Assembly (NCBI RefSeq): GCF_003201475.1
Contig: NZ_QJJK01000016.1
Coordinates: forward strand, 1-64,000
DNA from: Chelatococcus asaccharovorans
GTDB lineage: Bacteria; Pseudomonadota; Alphaproteobacteria; Rhizobiales; Beijerinckiaceae
Direction of reading: 5' to 3'
Length of the DNA stretch: 64,000 bases
Made by a program: the position numbers and the translations under genes. Shown piece by piece: positions 24,929-33,600 of this stretch; position 1 is the stretch's first letter, and each line of letters starts with the position of its first letter. Below the pieces are notes generated by a model. That model had not been told where the DNA came from, did no database searches, and was given only the letters and a program-made list of their open reading frames with translations.

Positions 24929-25603
24929 TTGGAAGCCAAGGACATCATGACGACGGACGTCGTGAGCGTCCGTCCCGATACCAGCGTGAAGCACGTCGCC
25001 AAGATCATGCGGGACCGGCGCCTCAGCGGCCTTCCCGTCCTCGACGACGAAGGGAAGCTTGCGGGGATCATCACCGAAGGCGATCTCATGCGGCGCTCGG
25101 AATTGTACTCCACGTTCCTTCCGGCGGGAAACGCTGCGCCGGACGGCCCGGAGGGCTATGTCAAAGGCCATAGCTGGAGGGTCGGTGACGTGATGACCGC
25201 GCCCGTGATCACGGCGGCGGAGACCGACTCGCTCCCAACGCTCGCAGCACTCCTGACCCAGCATGGCATCAAGCGGGTGCCTATCCTCCATGGGGACCGT
25301 GTGGTCGGCGTCGTCAGCCGGGCTGATCTGCTCTGGGCCATCGCCGAAGCCGCCCCTGCGCCGATCTCCACCGGAGATCGGGCGATTCGCCTGGCCGTCG
25401 CGACACGCCTGCGCGAGGACTGCGGGCTCACCGGACCCTGTCCCGTGGTGACCGTGACGAAAGGCATCGTCCATTTGTGGGGAACGGTGACGTCGCAGGG
25501 CGACCGCGATGCCGCGCGCGTCGCGGCCGAGACCGTCACCGGGGTGGTCGGCGTCAAGGATCACCTGCGTCTCGTCGGCTCCTCGGGGCCCGATAGCCGC
25601 TGA
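24929..25603 (+). CDS. CBS-pair plus BON protein
   Basis: A 224-residue protein with two CBS domains (about 5-62 and 84-142: MTTDVVSVRPDTSVKHVAKI and MTAPVITAAETDSLPTLAAL) and a C-terminal BON domain (about 150-215, VTVTKGIVHLWGTV). CBS pairs bind adenine nucleotides, so the protein may sense energy charge. The probable start is TTG, seven bases after GGGAG. A paralogue with the same layout closes the operon at 29067. It lies between the MlaF-like ATPase and PfkB. Confidence 0.9.
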   Translation: MEAKDIMTTDVVSVRPDTSVKHVAKIMRDRRLSGLPVLDDEGKLAGIITEGDLMRRSELYSTFLPAGNAAPDGPEGYVKGHSWRVGDVMTAPVITAAETDSLPTLAALLTQHGIKRVPILHGDRVVGVVSRADLLWAIAEAAPAPISTGDRAIRLAVATRLREDCGLTGPCPVVTVTKGIVHLWGTVTSQGDRDAARVAAETVTGVVGVKDHLRLVGSSGPDSR

Positions 25604-25659
25604 GGATCGTGAAAGGGGGAAGCACCTCCTCCGGGAGAGAGGCGTGCAGGAGCTTGGAT

Positions 25660-26604
25660 ATGGCCGCGATTCTCACGGTAACGCTCAATCCGACGGTCGA
25701 CATGTCGAGCGAAGCCGACCTGGTGCGCCCGACCCACAAGATCCGGACATTCAACGAGCGCTATGACGCGGGCGGCGGCGGCATCAACGTGGCGCGGGTC
25801 GTCACAACCCTTGGCGGCGAGGCCGAGGCTCTCTTCCTCGCGGGGGGCGTGACAGGTGCGTTGCTCGACGATCTCCTGGCTCGCGACCGCATCCGCCGGC
25901 GAAAATTTCCGATCAACGCGTCAACCCGCATCAGCTTCGCCGTCTACGAACGCGAAACCAGCCAGGAATATCGCTTCGTCCCCTCCGGGCCGATGATCGA
26001 GCCGCAGGAACTCAAGGGATGTCTGGAATTCCTGCGTGCCGACCGCAGCCCCTATGTGGTGGCGAGCGGCAGCCTGCCGCGGGGCGTGCCTGGGGATAGT
26101 CTCGCCGAGATGGCCGATATCGCCGCCGCGCGCGGGGCGCGTTTCGTGCTCGACAGTTCGGGCGACGGTCTGCGCGTCACGCTCGACCGGTCGCGCGTGT
26201 TCCTGGTGAAGCCAAGCCGGGGCGAGCTGGAATATCTCGTCGGCCATGAGCTCGACGAGCAGGGCATTCGCGAGGCCGCGGCCGATCTCGTGCGTCGCGG
26301 CAAGGCCACCTTCGTGGCGGTGACGATGGGTGCCGAGGGCGCGCTCCTCGCCAGCGCCGAACAGCTCATCCGCGTGCCGGCTCTCCACGTGCCCGTTCGC
26401 TCGGCTGTGGGCGCCGGCGACAGCTTTCTCGCCGCGATGACCTTCGCTTTGAGCGAGGGCAGAAGGCCGGAAGACGCGCTTCGCTTCGGCCTTGCGGCCG
26501 GTGCCGCCGCCGTGCTCACGCCGGGAACCGAGCTCTGCCGGCGCGAGGATGTCCTGCGTCTCTACGCGGAAGCATGCGGCCAGGTCGCGGGCGATCGATT
26601 GTGA
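25660..26604 (+). CDS. pfkB: PfkB-family phosphofructokinase
   Basis: A 314-residue ribokinase-fold sugar kinase. The N terminus ILTVTLNPTVDMS, the GGGGINVARV substrate loop and the ATP/anion-hole motif VPVRSAVGAGDSFLAAMTFAL with the catalytic Asp near residue 253 are typical of the 6-phosphofructokinase/1-phosphofructokinase branch (E. coli PfkB and FruK). The choice between fructose 6-phosphate and other sugar phosphates is not certain. The ATG at 25660 follows AGGAG by seven bases. Co-transcribed with CBS and PEP synthase genes, it would route hexose phosphates into lower glycolysis under low oxygen. Confidence 0.88.
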   Translation: MAAILTVTLNPTVDMSSEADLVRPTHKIRTFNERYDAGGGGINVARVVTTLGGEAEALFLAGGVTGALLDDLLARDRIRRRKFPINASTRISFAVYERETSQEYRFVPSGPMIEPQELKGCLEFLRADRSPYVVASGSLPRGVPGDSLAEMADIAAARGARFVLDSSGDGLRVTLDRSRVFLVKPSRGELEYLVGHELDEQGIREAAADLVRRGKATFVAVTMGAEGALLASAEQLIRVPALHVPVRSAVGAGDSFLAAMTFALSEGRRPEDALRFGLAAGAAAVLTPGTELCRREDVLRLYAEACGQVAGDRL

Positions 26605-26664
26605 TCAAGAACGCGACCGGCGCGCGCTCGAGACTGAAACTGTGGCCGGAATGGATGGTGCGGC

Positions 26665-29070
26665 ATGTCGAAGCAATCCCCGCCAGTGATCTGGTTCGAA
26701 AGGCTCGCGCGTGGCGACGTCGCCCGCGTCGGGGGCAAGAACGCCTCGCTCGGCGAGATGGTGCAAAATCTCGCCGCCAAGGGCATTCGCGTGCCGGATG
26801 GCTTTGCCACGACGGCAGACGCCTATTGGCAGTTCATCGACGCCAACCGTCTGCGCGAGCCGATCACGGCGCGGCTCGCGGATCTCGCCGCCGGCAAGGC
26901 GACGCTTGCCGACACGGGTGAGGCCATCCGCAGCCTCATCCTGCATGGCGATTGGCCGGCGGATCTGGCCGCCGCGGTCGGGGAGGCCTACGCGGCGCTG
27001 GCCGAGCGGGCCGGCCATGCCGACGTGGCGGTGGCCGTGCGCTCGAGTGCCACCGCCGAGGACCTGCCAGATGCGAGCTTTGCCGGCCAGCAGGAAAGCT
27101 TCCTCAACATCACCGGCGAGGCGGCGCTCCTCGACGCCTGCCGCCGCTGCTATGCCTCGCTCTTCACCGACCGTGCCATCAGCTATCGCCAGGTCAAGGG
27201 TTTCGAGCACATGAAGGTGGCGCTGTCGATCGGCGTGCAACGCATGGTGCGCTCCGATCTCGCCGGTGCCGGCGTCATGTTCTCCATCGATACGGAGACG
27301 GGCTTCGACAAGGTCGTGCTGATCGATGCCGCCTGGGGGCTCGGCGAGACGGTCGTCCAGGGCACGGTGGAGCCCGACGAGTATCAGGTGTTCAAGCCTC
27401 TCCTCGACGATCGCTCCCTTGTCCCGATCATCGAGAAGAAGCGCGGGCAGAAGGCGCAGAAGCTGATCTATGCCACAGGCGAACAGCCGACCCGCCTCGT
27501 GCCGACGGCGAAGGCCGAGCGCGCCGCTTTCGTGCTGAACGACGCCGAGATCCTGACGCTCGCCCGCTGGGCCGTCGCGATCGAAGCCCATTACGGCTGC
27601 CCGATGGATATCGAATGGGCCAAGGACGGCGAGACGGACGAGATCTTCATCGTCCAGGCGCGGCCCGAGACCGTCCAGGCCCGGCGCGCGGCGGGCGTGT
27701 TCAAATCCTATCGCATTACCCAGAAGGGCCGGAGGCTCGTCAGCGGGCTCGCCATTGGCGATGCCGCCGTAACGGGCCGCGTCTGCCTGATCGAAAGCGC
27801 CGATGACATCGGCCGCTTCATCGACGGCGCGGTGCTCGTGACCGCGACGACGGATCCGGACTGGGTGCCGATCATGAAGCGCGCCGCGGCCATCATCACA
27901 GATCACGGCGGGCGCACTTCGCATGCGGCGATCGTCAGCCGCGAGCTGGGCCTGCCGGCGATCGTCGGCACCGGGTATGCCACCGAACTCCTGCACTTCG
28001 AGCAGGAGGTGACGGTCTCCTGTGCCGAAGGCGACCAGGGCTTCGTCTACGAGGGCCAGGCCACTATCGAAGAGGAGGCGCTCGACGTCGCCGGGCTTCC
28101 CGCCACGCGCACCGACGTGATGCTCAACCTCGCCAATCCCGCAGCCGCCTTCCGCTGGTGGCGGCTGCCGGCCGACGGCGTCGGTCTCGCCCGCATGGAA
28201 TTCGTCATCAGCAACGCGGTCCGTGTCCATCCCATGGCGCTCGTGCGCTACGATGCGCTGAAGGACGAGGCCGCCAAGCGAGACATCGCCGCACTGACGG
28301 CCGGCCATGCCGACAAGACCGACTATTTCGTCGACAAGCTTGCTCTCGGCCTCGCGCGGCTCGCTGCGGCGCTCCATCCGAAGCCGGTCATCATCCGCAT
28401 GAGCGACTTCAAGACCAACGAATATGCGGGCCTCCTCGGCGGCGCGGAATTCGAGCCGGCCGAGGAGAACCCGATGCTCGGGTTCCGCGGCGCGAGCCGC
28501 TACTACTCGCCGCGCTACCGCGAAGGCTTCGCCCTCGAATGCCGCGCCATCCGGAGGCTGCGCGCGGAGATGGGCTTCAAGAACGTGATCGTCATGATCC
28601 CCTTCTGCCGGTCCGTTGAGGAGGCCGACAAGGTCCTCGCCGTGATGGCCGAGAACGGGCTCAAGCGCGGCGAGGACGGGCTCAAGGTCTTCGTGATGTG
28701 CGAGATCCCATCGAATGTCATTCTCGCTGCGGACTTCGCCAGCCGCTTCGACGGCTTCTCGATCGGCTCGAACGACCTGACCCAGCTCACGCTCGGCGTC
28801 GACCGTGATTCCGCCGATCTCGCGGAGCTCTTCGACGAGGAGGACGCGGCGGTCAAATGGATGATCGCGCGGGTCATCGCCGAGGCGCGCAAGGCGGGGG
28901 CGAAGATCGGCCTCTGCGGCCAGGCGCCGAGCGACAATCCGGATTTCGCGGCCTTCCTGGTGAAGGCGGGCATTCATTCGATTTCGGTGAGCCCCGACAG
29001 CTTCATCGCCGTGAAGAGGGCCGTTGCGGCCGCAGAGCGGGCGCAGGATGAGAAGGAGATACACGCATGA
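26665..29070 (+). CDS. ppsA: Phosphoenolpyruvate synthase
   Basis: An 801-residue PEP synthase, which interconverts pyruvate plus ATP with PEP, AMP and phosphate. The ATP-grasp N-terminal domain (RVGGKNASLGEM, VAVRSSATAEDLPDASFAGQ), the phosphohistidine domain with TDHGGRTSHAAIVSRELG, and the C-terminal PEP/pyruvate barrel with VFVMCEIPSNV, GSNDLTQLTLGVDRD and CGQAPSD are all present and full length. It lacks the features of pyruvate phosphate dikinase inserts. It sits 60 bp after pfkB and overlaps the next CBS gene by ATGA, indicating one operon. Confidence 0.93.
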   Translation: MSKQSPPVIWFERLARGDVARVGGKNASLGEMVQNLAAKGIRVPDGFATTADAYWQFIDANRLREPITARLADLAAGKATLADTGEAIRSLILHGDWPADLAAAVGEAYAALAERAGHADVAVAVRSSATAEDLPDASFAGQQESFLNITGEAALLDACRRCYASLFTDRAISYRQVKGFEHMKVALSIGVQRMVRSDLAGAGVMFSIDTETGFDKVVLIDAAWGLGETVVQGTVEPDEYQVFKPLLDDRSLVPIIEKKRGQKAQKLIYATGEQPTRLVPTAKAERAAFVLNDAEILTLARWAVAIEAHYGCPMDIEWAKDGETDEIFIVQARPETVQARRAAGVFKSYRITQKGRRLVSGLAIGDAAVTGRVCLIESADDIGRFIDGAVLVTATTDPDWVPIMKRAAAIITDHGGRTSHAAIVSRELGLPAIVGTGYATELLHFEQEVTVSCAEGDQGFVYEGQATIEEEALDVAGLPATRTDVMLNLANPAAAFRWWRLPADGVGLARMEFVISNAVRVHPMALVRYDALKDEAAKRDIAALTAGHADKTDYFVDKLALGLARLAAALHPKPVIIRMSDFKTNEYAGLLGGAEFEPAEENPMLGFRGASRYYSPRYREGFALECRAIRRLRAEMGFKNVIVMIPFCRSVEEADKVLAVMAENGLKRGEDGLKVFVMCEIPSNVILAADFASRFDGFSIGSNDLTQLTLGVDRDSADLAELFDEEDAAVKWMIARVIAEARKAGAKIGLCGQAPSDNPDFAAFLVKAGIHSISVSPDSFIAVKRAVAAAERAQDEKEIHA

Positions 29071-29759
29071 AAGTCGCAGACGTAATGAGCTTGGGTGCGG
29101 CGACCGTCCGGCCCGATGCGCCCGTGTTGGAAGCGGCCCAGACCATGTTGAAATTCAACATCAGCGGGTTGCCGGTGGTCGATAGCGACGGACGGCTCGT
29201 CGGTATGGTCACCGAGGGCGATCTCATGAGGCGGTGGGAAACCGACACGGAACGCCGGCGTTCCCGCTGGCTCACCTTCTTCGTCGATGCCGGCACGCTC
29301 GCCGAGGAATATGTCCACTCCCACGGGCGCAAGGTCGACGAGGTGATGACGCGCAATCCCGTCAGCGCGACCGGCGACATGCCGCTCGCCGACGTCGTCG
29401 GGTTGATGGAGCAGCACAAGATCAAGCGGATCCCCGTCCTGCGCGACGGCAAGGTCGCCGGCATCGTCAGCCGCGCCAATATCCTGCGCGTACTGGCGCG
29501 TCAGCTGGAAGACCTGCCACAGGCGCCTCAGGACGATCTCAAGGTGAGGCAGAATATCCTCGACGAGATCGCGCGGCAGGGCTGGCTGCCCGGCGACACC
29601 ATCAATGTCACCGTCCGCGACGGGAATGTCGAGCTCGATGGCTTCGTAAGAGACGACCGTCTTCGCGATGCGGTACGCGTTGCAGCTGAAAACGCGCCCG
29701 GGGTGAAGTCGGTCACCAACAACATCCAGACGGTGCCCGTGTCCCTCGCGTGGATGTGA
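29067..29759 (+). CDS. CBS-pair plus BON protein, second copy
   Basis: A 230-residue paralogue of the product of 24929-25603: CBS domain 1 (about 6-63, MSLGAATVRPDAPVLEAAQT), a short basic linker (TERRRSRWLTFF), CBS domain 2 (about 92-150) and a BON domain (about 160-228, VTVRDGNVELDGFV). Its ATG overlaps the ppsA stop codon. Having two CBS-BON proteins flank PfkB and PpsA suggests adenylate sensing tied to glycolytic flux; this is inference. The fusion of CBS with BON is seen in stress proteins of many proteobacteria. Confidence 0.9.
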   Translation: MKVADVMSLGAATVRPDAPVLEAAQTMLKFNISGLPVVDSDGRLVGMVTEGDLMRRWETDTERRRSRWLTFFVDAGTLAEEYVHSHGRKVDEVMTRNPVSATGDMPLADVVGLMEQHKIKRIPVLRDGKVAGIVSRANILRVLARQLEDLPQAPQDDLKVRQNILDEIARQGWLPGDTINVTVRDGNVELDGFVRDDRLRDAVRVAAENAPGVKSVTNNIQTVPVSLAWM

Positions 29760-29810
29760 GCGCATGACGAGCGCCCATGATGCAAGTCCATGCCGCACTG
29801 CCGCGGACGG

Positions 29811-30464
29811 CTACCGCGAGACGGCCGTCCGCAGGGATTCGGCGGCTACACGGTTGACCGCGAGCGCATCGAGCAGGCGGCGTGCTTCGTCCGCGGAGCC
29901 GTTGACGTCGATCGCACGGCAGGCGTCCTCGACGACGGCCACCGCGAAGCCGGCGCGGCGCGCATCCTCCGCGGAATAACGGACGCAGAAATCGAACGCC
30001 AGGCCTGCGATGAAAACGCGCCTGAATCCGCGCTCGCGCAGATAGCCCGCGAGCCCGGTCGGCGTCAGCCGGTCGTTTTCGAAGAAGGCTGAATAGGAAT
30101 CGATCGACGGATCATACCCCTTGCGCAGCACGAGCTCGGCGTGGGGGACGTCGAGGTCGTGCCGGAATTCGGCGCCGGGCGTGCCCTGCACGCAGTGGTC
30201 CGGCCACAGCACCTGCGGGCCGTCAGGCAACGAGACAACCTCGAAAGGGCGCTTGCCCGGATGGACGGAGGCGAAGGACTGGTGCCCCGGCGGATGCCAG
30301 TCCTGCGTCAGCACGACATGGCGGAACTGCCGCGCCACTGCATTGACCACGGGGACGACTTCGTCGCCGCGGGGAACCGGCAGCCTGCCTCCCGGACAGA
30401 AGTCGTTCTGAATGTCGACGACGAGAAGAACATCACTGTCGCAGATCACGAATGACGAAGGCAT
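29811..30464 (-). CDS. pncA: Nicotinamidase
   Basis: A 217-residue isochorismatase-fold enzyme of the PncA type, converting nicotinamide to nicotinic acid. The catalytic triad is visible: Asp in LLVVDIQNDFCPGG, Lys in LRKGYDPSIDSYSAF and Cys in GLAFDFCVRYSAEDA. The metal site is in DWHPPGHQSF. The start at 30464 follows AGGAG by seven bases. It is divergent from the Usp gene with a perfect FixK-type box between them, and together with prs and pncB it makes up a nicotinamide-to-NaMN salvage route. Confidence 0.92.
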   Translation of the reverse strand: MPSSFVICDSDVLLVVDIQNDFCPGGRLPVPRGDEVVPVVNAVARQFRHVVLTQDWHPPGHQSFASVHPGKRPFEVVSLPDGPQVLWPDHCVQGTPGAEFRHDLDVPHAELVLRKGYDPSIDSYSAFFENDRLTPTGLAGYLRERGFRRVFIAGLAFDFCVRYSAEDARRAGFAVAVVEDACRAIDVNGSADEARRLLDALAVNRVAAESLRTAVSR

Positions 30465-30515
30465 GGCGCCACTCCTTGCGCGCGTAACGGATAGGCGTTC
30501 TCCGGAGGCCGCAGC

Positions 30516-30529
30516 TTGATTTCGATCAA
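30516..30529. promoter_or_regulatory. Putative FixK box (pncA and Usp-Prs, divergent)
   Basis: TTGATTTCGATCAA, a perfect TTGAT-N4-ATCAA palindrome, 52 bp from each of the two divergent start codons (30464 and 30581). Confidence 0.75.
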
Positions 30530-30580
30530 GGTTCGGCGGGAAGCACGCTCTATGCTGTAAGGGTTTGGTGGAGAACAATC

Positions 30581-31018
30581 ATGTTCAATCACATCCTCAT
30601 TCCGACAGATGGCTCGCCGCTGTCACTTATCGCTGTCGACGAAGGCCTCGCTTTTGCCAGGGATGCCGGCGCCAAGGTTACGCTATTGACCGTTGTCGAA
30701 CCTTTCCACATCTTCTCGGCGGATCCCGACCAGATCGCCGGCACGCGCCAGGACTATGAGCGTCAGGCCAACGAGAGGGCGGCGGCCTATCTGAGCAAGG
30801 CCGAATTGAAGGCGAGGGCGCTTGGCGTGCCCTGCGAAGCCGTGCGCCGCGAGAGCGAGGACCCCTATCAGGCCATCATCGATACGGCGACGGCCAAGGG
30901 ATGCGATCTGATCGCGATGGCCTCGCACGGTCGCAGGGGCGTGACCGCGGTGGTGCTCGGCAGCCAGACCTTGAAGGTGCTGACGCATTCCAAGATCCCG
31001 GTGCTCGTCTATCGGTAG
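30581..31018 (+). CDS. Universal stress protein UspA
   Basis: A 145-residue single-domain Usp protein. It begins FNHILIPTDGSPLS, with the ATP-binding signature in MASHGRRGVTAVVLGSQT near residues 113-130, so it probably binds ATP. It is the first gene downstream of a perfect FixK-type box and probably shares its transcript with the PRPP synthetase gene 66 bp on. It is one of two Usp proteins in the window; the other is a tandem form. Confidence 0.92.
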   Translation: MFNHILIPTDGSPLSLIAVDEGLAFARDAGAKVTLLTVVEPFHIFSADPDQIAGTRQDYERQANERAAAYLSKAELKARALGVPCEAVRRESEDPYQAIIDTATAKGCDLIAMASHGRRGVTAVVLGSQTLKVLTHSKIPVLVYR

Positions 31019-31084
31019 TCGTCCTCGCGCAGAGGGCGGGGCCGGGGCCTGCGCTCTCGCCGCGTACTGAAGGACCTGATATCG

Positions 31085-32110
31085 ATGGCACAGCCGTCCA
31101 TTCGCGCGCCCGCTGGGCCGCCCGCCAGTTTCGAACGGATGCGCCTGTTCGCGCTCGCCGGCACCGACGCCCTTGGCCGGTCCATTGCCGATCATCTGGG
31201 CCAGCCACTCGCGCGGCACGAGGAGCGCGACTTCGAGGACGGTGAACACAAGGCGCGGCCGCTCGACGCGGTTGCCGGTGCCGATGTGTATGTGGTCCAC
31301 AGCCTGCACGGCGGCCCGACGCAGAGCGCCAACGACAAATTGTGCCGGCTTCTTTTCTTCATGGGTGCCTGCAGGGACGCCGGCGCGGCGCGGGTGACGG
31401 CGGTGACGCCCTATCTCTGCTACGCGCGGAAGGATCGGCGGACAAAGCCGAATGATCCGGTCACGACCCGCTATGTCGCCGCCCTGTTCGAGGCCATCGG
31501 CACCGACGCCATCGTCACCCTGGAGGTGCACAATGAGGCGGCCTACGAGAATGCCTTCCGCTGCCGGGCGATCGCCCTGAGCGCAGCCCCCCTTCTTCTC
31601 GAACGGATCAAAGCGATGGTCGGCGACGAGCCCCTTTGCGTCGTCTCGCCGGATCTCGGCGGCGGCAAACGGGCGGATATGCTCAGGGAGGCGTTGGAGC
31701 ACGCGGTCGGGCGGCCGGTCGGCAAGGCCTTCGCTGAAAAGCACCGCAGCGCCGGCGTCGTCTCGGGCGACCTCTTCGTCGGCGAGGTCGCCGGCACGAC
31801 GGCGATCGTCGTCGACGATCTCGTCAGCACCGGCGGGACGCTCGTGCGTGCCGCGCGCGCCGCGCGCGCCGGCGGTGCGAGGCGTGTCTTTGCCTGCATC
31901 ACCCATGGCCTCTTCATGCCGGGCGCCGAGGCGACGCTCGCCGATCCCGCCATCGAGCGCATCATTGCAACCGACACCGTGCCCCCGTTCCGGCTGCAGG
32001 ACCATGCGGTGAAGGACAAGCTCGACGTCGTCCCGGCTGCCCCCCTCATCGCTGAGGCGATCCGCAGGCTCCATACAAACGCGCCACTCACCGACCTTCT
32101 CGTCTTCTGA
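31085..32110 (+). CDS. prs: Ribose-phosphate pyrophosphokinase (PRPP synthetase)
   Basis: A 341-residue PRPP synthetase family protein making PRPP from ribose 5-phosphate and ATP. Family motifs are the ATP site FEDGEHKARP, DVYVVHSLHGG, PYLCYARKDRRTKPNDPVT, LEVHNEAAYENAF and the PRPP loop VVDDLVSTGGTLVRAA. It is divergent from canonical housekeeping Prs, so it is probably a second, condition-specific copy. PRPP is the co-substrate of nicotinate phosphoribosyltransferase encoded 1.5 kb away. The start at 31085 has AAGGA upstream; Met at 31139 is an alternative. The 3' end overlaps the convergent kinase gene by 23 bases. Confidence 0.88.
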   Translation: MAQPSIRAPAGPPASFERMRLFALAGTDALGRSIADHLGQPLARHEERDFEDGEHKARPLDAVAGADVYVVHSLHGGPTQSANDKLCRLLFFMGACRDAGAARVTAVTPYLCYARKDRRTKPNDPVTTRYVAALFEAIGTDAIVTLEVHNEAAYENAFRCRAIALSAAPLLLERIKAMVGDEPLCVVSPDLGGGKRADMLREALEHAVGRPVGKAFAEKHRSAGVVSGDLFVGEVAGTTAIVVDDLVSTGGTLVRAARAARAGGARRVFACITHGLFMPGAEATLADPAIERIIATDTVPPFRLQDHAVKDKLDVVPAAPLIAEAIRRLHTNAPLTDLLVF

Positions 32111-33164
32111 GGAGACGCTCCAGCCGCCGGGCATCCCTGGCGGCAATATCGAGATAGGCGCGGGCAAGCCGTGGCCATTTCTCCGGGGTGCGCGGCACCG
32201 GGTCGAGAAGGTGGGTGATGGAAAGCCGCGCCCTCAGCATCGCACGGTAGCCGTGGTAGAATAAAAACAAGGCCTCATCAGTGTCTTCGCGCAGGAGCTG
32301 CGCGAGCCGCCGGCGGATGCGCGCGCCGGCCCAGGCGGCACCGAGCCGTTCGCATTCCATAGCGAGGAAGGCGATCTCATCGAGTGGATCGAGCGCCCTG
32401 AGCCGGGCGTCGAACTCGAGACAGTCGATGATGGTCACGCCGTCGTCGAGGAAGATGTGCTCCGGGCGCAGATCGCCATGGGCGTCGATAATGAGCCGGT
32501 CCCTCGCGCGACCTGCGAGGAGCGAGGAGCGCGCGGCGAGGAACTGGCTCAGCACATGGGCGGTGTGCTCCGCGCCTCCGCGCGGCAGGCCGAGGCGGGG
32601 ATCGATGAGAACGCGCCTGTTGTAGGCAAGCGCCTGCCGCCAGTTCCGAAGCAGGGCTTCCGGACGGATGGGTACGGTTCGCGTGTGCCGATAGAACCGG
32701 CCGAGCCGTGCGGCGATGCGGTCAGCCCAAAGCGGCGTCAGGCCATGCCCGATCATCGCCGTTTCCAGCGTCTTGGCTTCGTCGAGCCGGCGCATCACCA
32801 CGAGCCAATCGACGACCGTGCCGTCGCCACCGATGGCGAGCGCGCCGCGCGCCATCGTGAGCGGTACCACGGCGAGATAGACATCAGGGGCAAGACGGCG
32901 ATTGAGCGAGAATTCCGCACGGCAGGCCGTCTCGCGACGCGGCAAGGTGGAGAAGTCGAGGAAGGGAAAGCGGACCGGCTTCTTGAGCTTGTAGACACGC
33001 TCACCGGCCTTGAAGACCCATGACATATGGGTCTCGCGCGCCAGAACGGTCTCTACCCCTGGCGCGTAGCTGTCCGCCCGGCCGAGAAAGCGGACCTTGT
33101 CCGCAAGTGTCGGCGCGCCCGAGATGGGGGATGCGGGGGAATTGCCGGTTGACATGTCGAGCAT
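32088..33164 (-). CDS. COG2187-type aminoglycoside-phosphotransferase-like kinase
   Basis: A 358-residue protein kinase-fold enzyme of the APH class resembling the N-terminal half of COG2187 proteins. Visible are the VYKLKKPVRFPFLDFST nucleotide strand, the catalytic loop IIDAHGDLRPEHIFLDDG and IIDCLEFDARLRALDPLDE as the DFG-like segment. COG2187 proteins often carry a C-terminal P-loop kinase domain, which is absent here. The substrate is unknown. Start codons at 33164 or 33155 are both possible and neither has a clear ribosome binding site. It follows the ChaB gene on the minus strand and may be transcribed with it from the FixK-type box at 33487. Confidence 0.75.
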   Translation of the reverse strand: MLDMSTGNSPASPISGAPTLADKVRFLGRADSYAPGVETVLARETHMSWVFKAGERVYKLKKPVRFPFLDFSTLPRRETACRAEFSLNRRLAPDVYLAVVPLTMARGALAIGGDGTVVDWLVVMRRLDEAKTLETAMIGHGLTPLWADRIAARLGRFYRHTRTVPIRPEALLRNWRQALAYNRRVLIDPRLGLPRGGAEHTAHVLSQFLAARSSLLAGRARDRLIIDAHGDLRPEHIFLDDGVTIIDCLEFDARLRALDPLDEIAFLAMECERLGAAWAGARIRRRLAQLLREDTDEALFLFYHGYRAMLRARLSITHLLDPVPRTPEKWPRLARAYLDIAARDARRLERLLRRREGR

Positions 33165-33204
33165 GGATCGCGTGACCGGTGAACAGGCCCGTAACGGCCG
33201 GGCC

Positions 33205-33417
33205 TCAGTCGCGGAGCGGAACCCAGTGATCGCCGCTCTTCACATAGGAACGCTTCACCGCGGCCCAGGCGATGCGGTGGGCGACCTCCTCCCGCCGCGG
33301 ATCATCGGCATGGTCCTCATAGGCGTGGTTGAAGGCGCTGCGATAGATATCCTGGGCGTGGGTGGGCAGATGCGCCCGCACGGGATCGGGAAGATCGGCA
33401 TTGACGGCATAGGGCAT
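33205..33417 (-). CDS. ChaB-family protein
   Basis: A 70-residue ChaB protein with the family sequence MPYAVNADLPDPVRAHLPTH, then QDIYRSAFNHAYEDHAD and AHRIAWAAVKRSY. ChaB was named as a putative regulator of the ChaA cation antiporter in E. coli, although no ChaA is present here. The ATG follows GGGAG. A FixK-type box lies 70 bp upstream, shared with the divergent pncB. It may be co-transcribed with the COG2187 kinase 41 bp downstream. Confidence 0.9.
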   Translation of the reverse strand: MPYAVNADLPDPVRAHLPTHAQDIYRSAFNHAYEDHADDPRREEVAHRIAWAAVKRSYVKSGDHWVPLRD

Positions 33418-33486
33418 GGCGCGAAACTCCCCGCTTGCGAGCGAACAGCCTTGATCCCAAAATCAACCATTTTCCGGCCAGGATGT

Positions 33487-33500
33487 TTGAGCGGGATCAA
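33487..33500. promoter_or_regulatory. Putative FixK box (ChaB and pncB, divergent)
   Basis: TTGAGCGGGATCAA, a good match to TTGA-N6-TCAA, 70 bp before chaB and 101 bp before pncB. Confidence 0.65.
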
Positions 33501-33600
33501 GGCCGGCGATTGAATTTCAAAGACCTTTGACGCATGGCGGCGCGGCAGGCGGCGGCCAGGCGGGCATGGTTTGACCTCGCCCAGTATCGGAGCAGCCCGT

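Noticed and set aside
26605-29064. 819-residue open frame antisense to ppsA
   Set aside because: Frame-shadow of a GC-rich gene; composition is Arg/His/Asp-rich without any domain, while the sense strand encodes a full PEP synthase.
33451-33466. TTGATCCCAAAATCAA as a FixK box
   Set aside because: Half-sites are separated by six bases instead of four, so it does not fit the dimer spacing; the nearby site at 33487 does.
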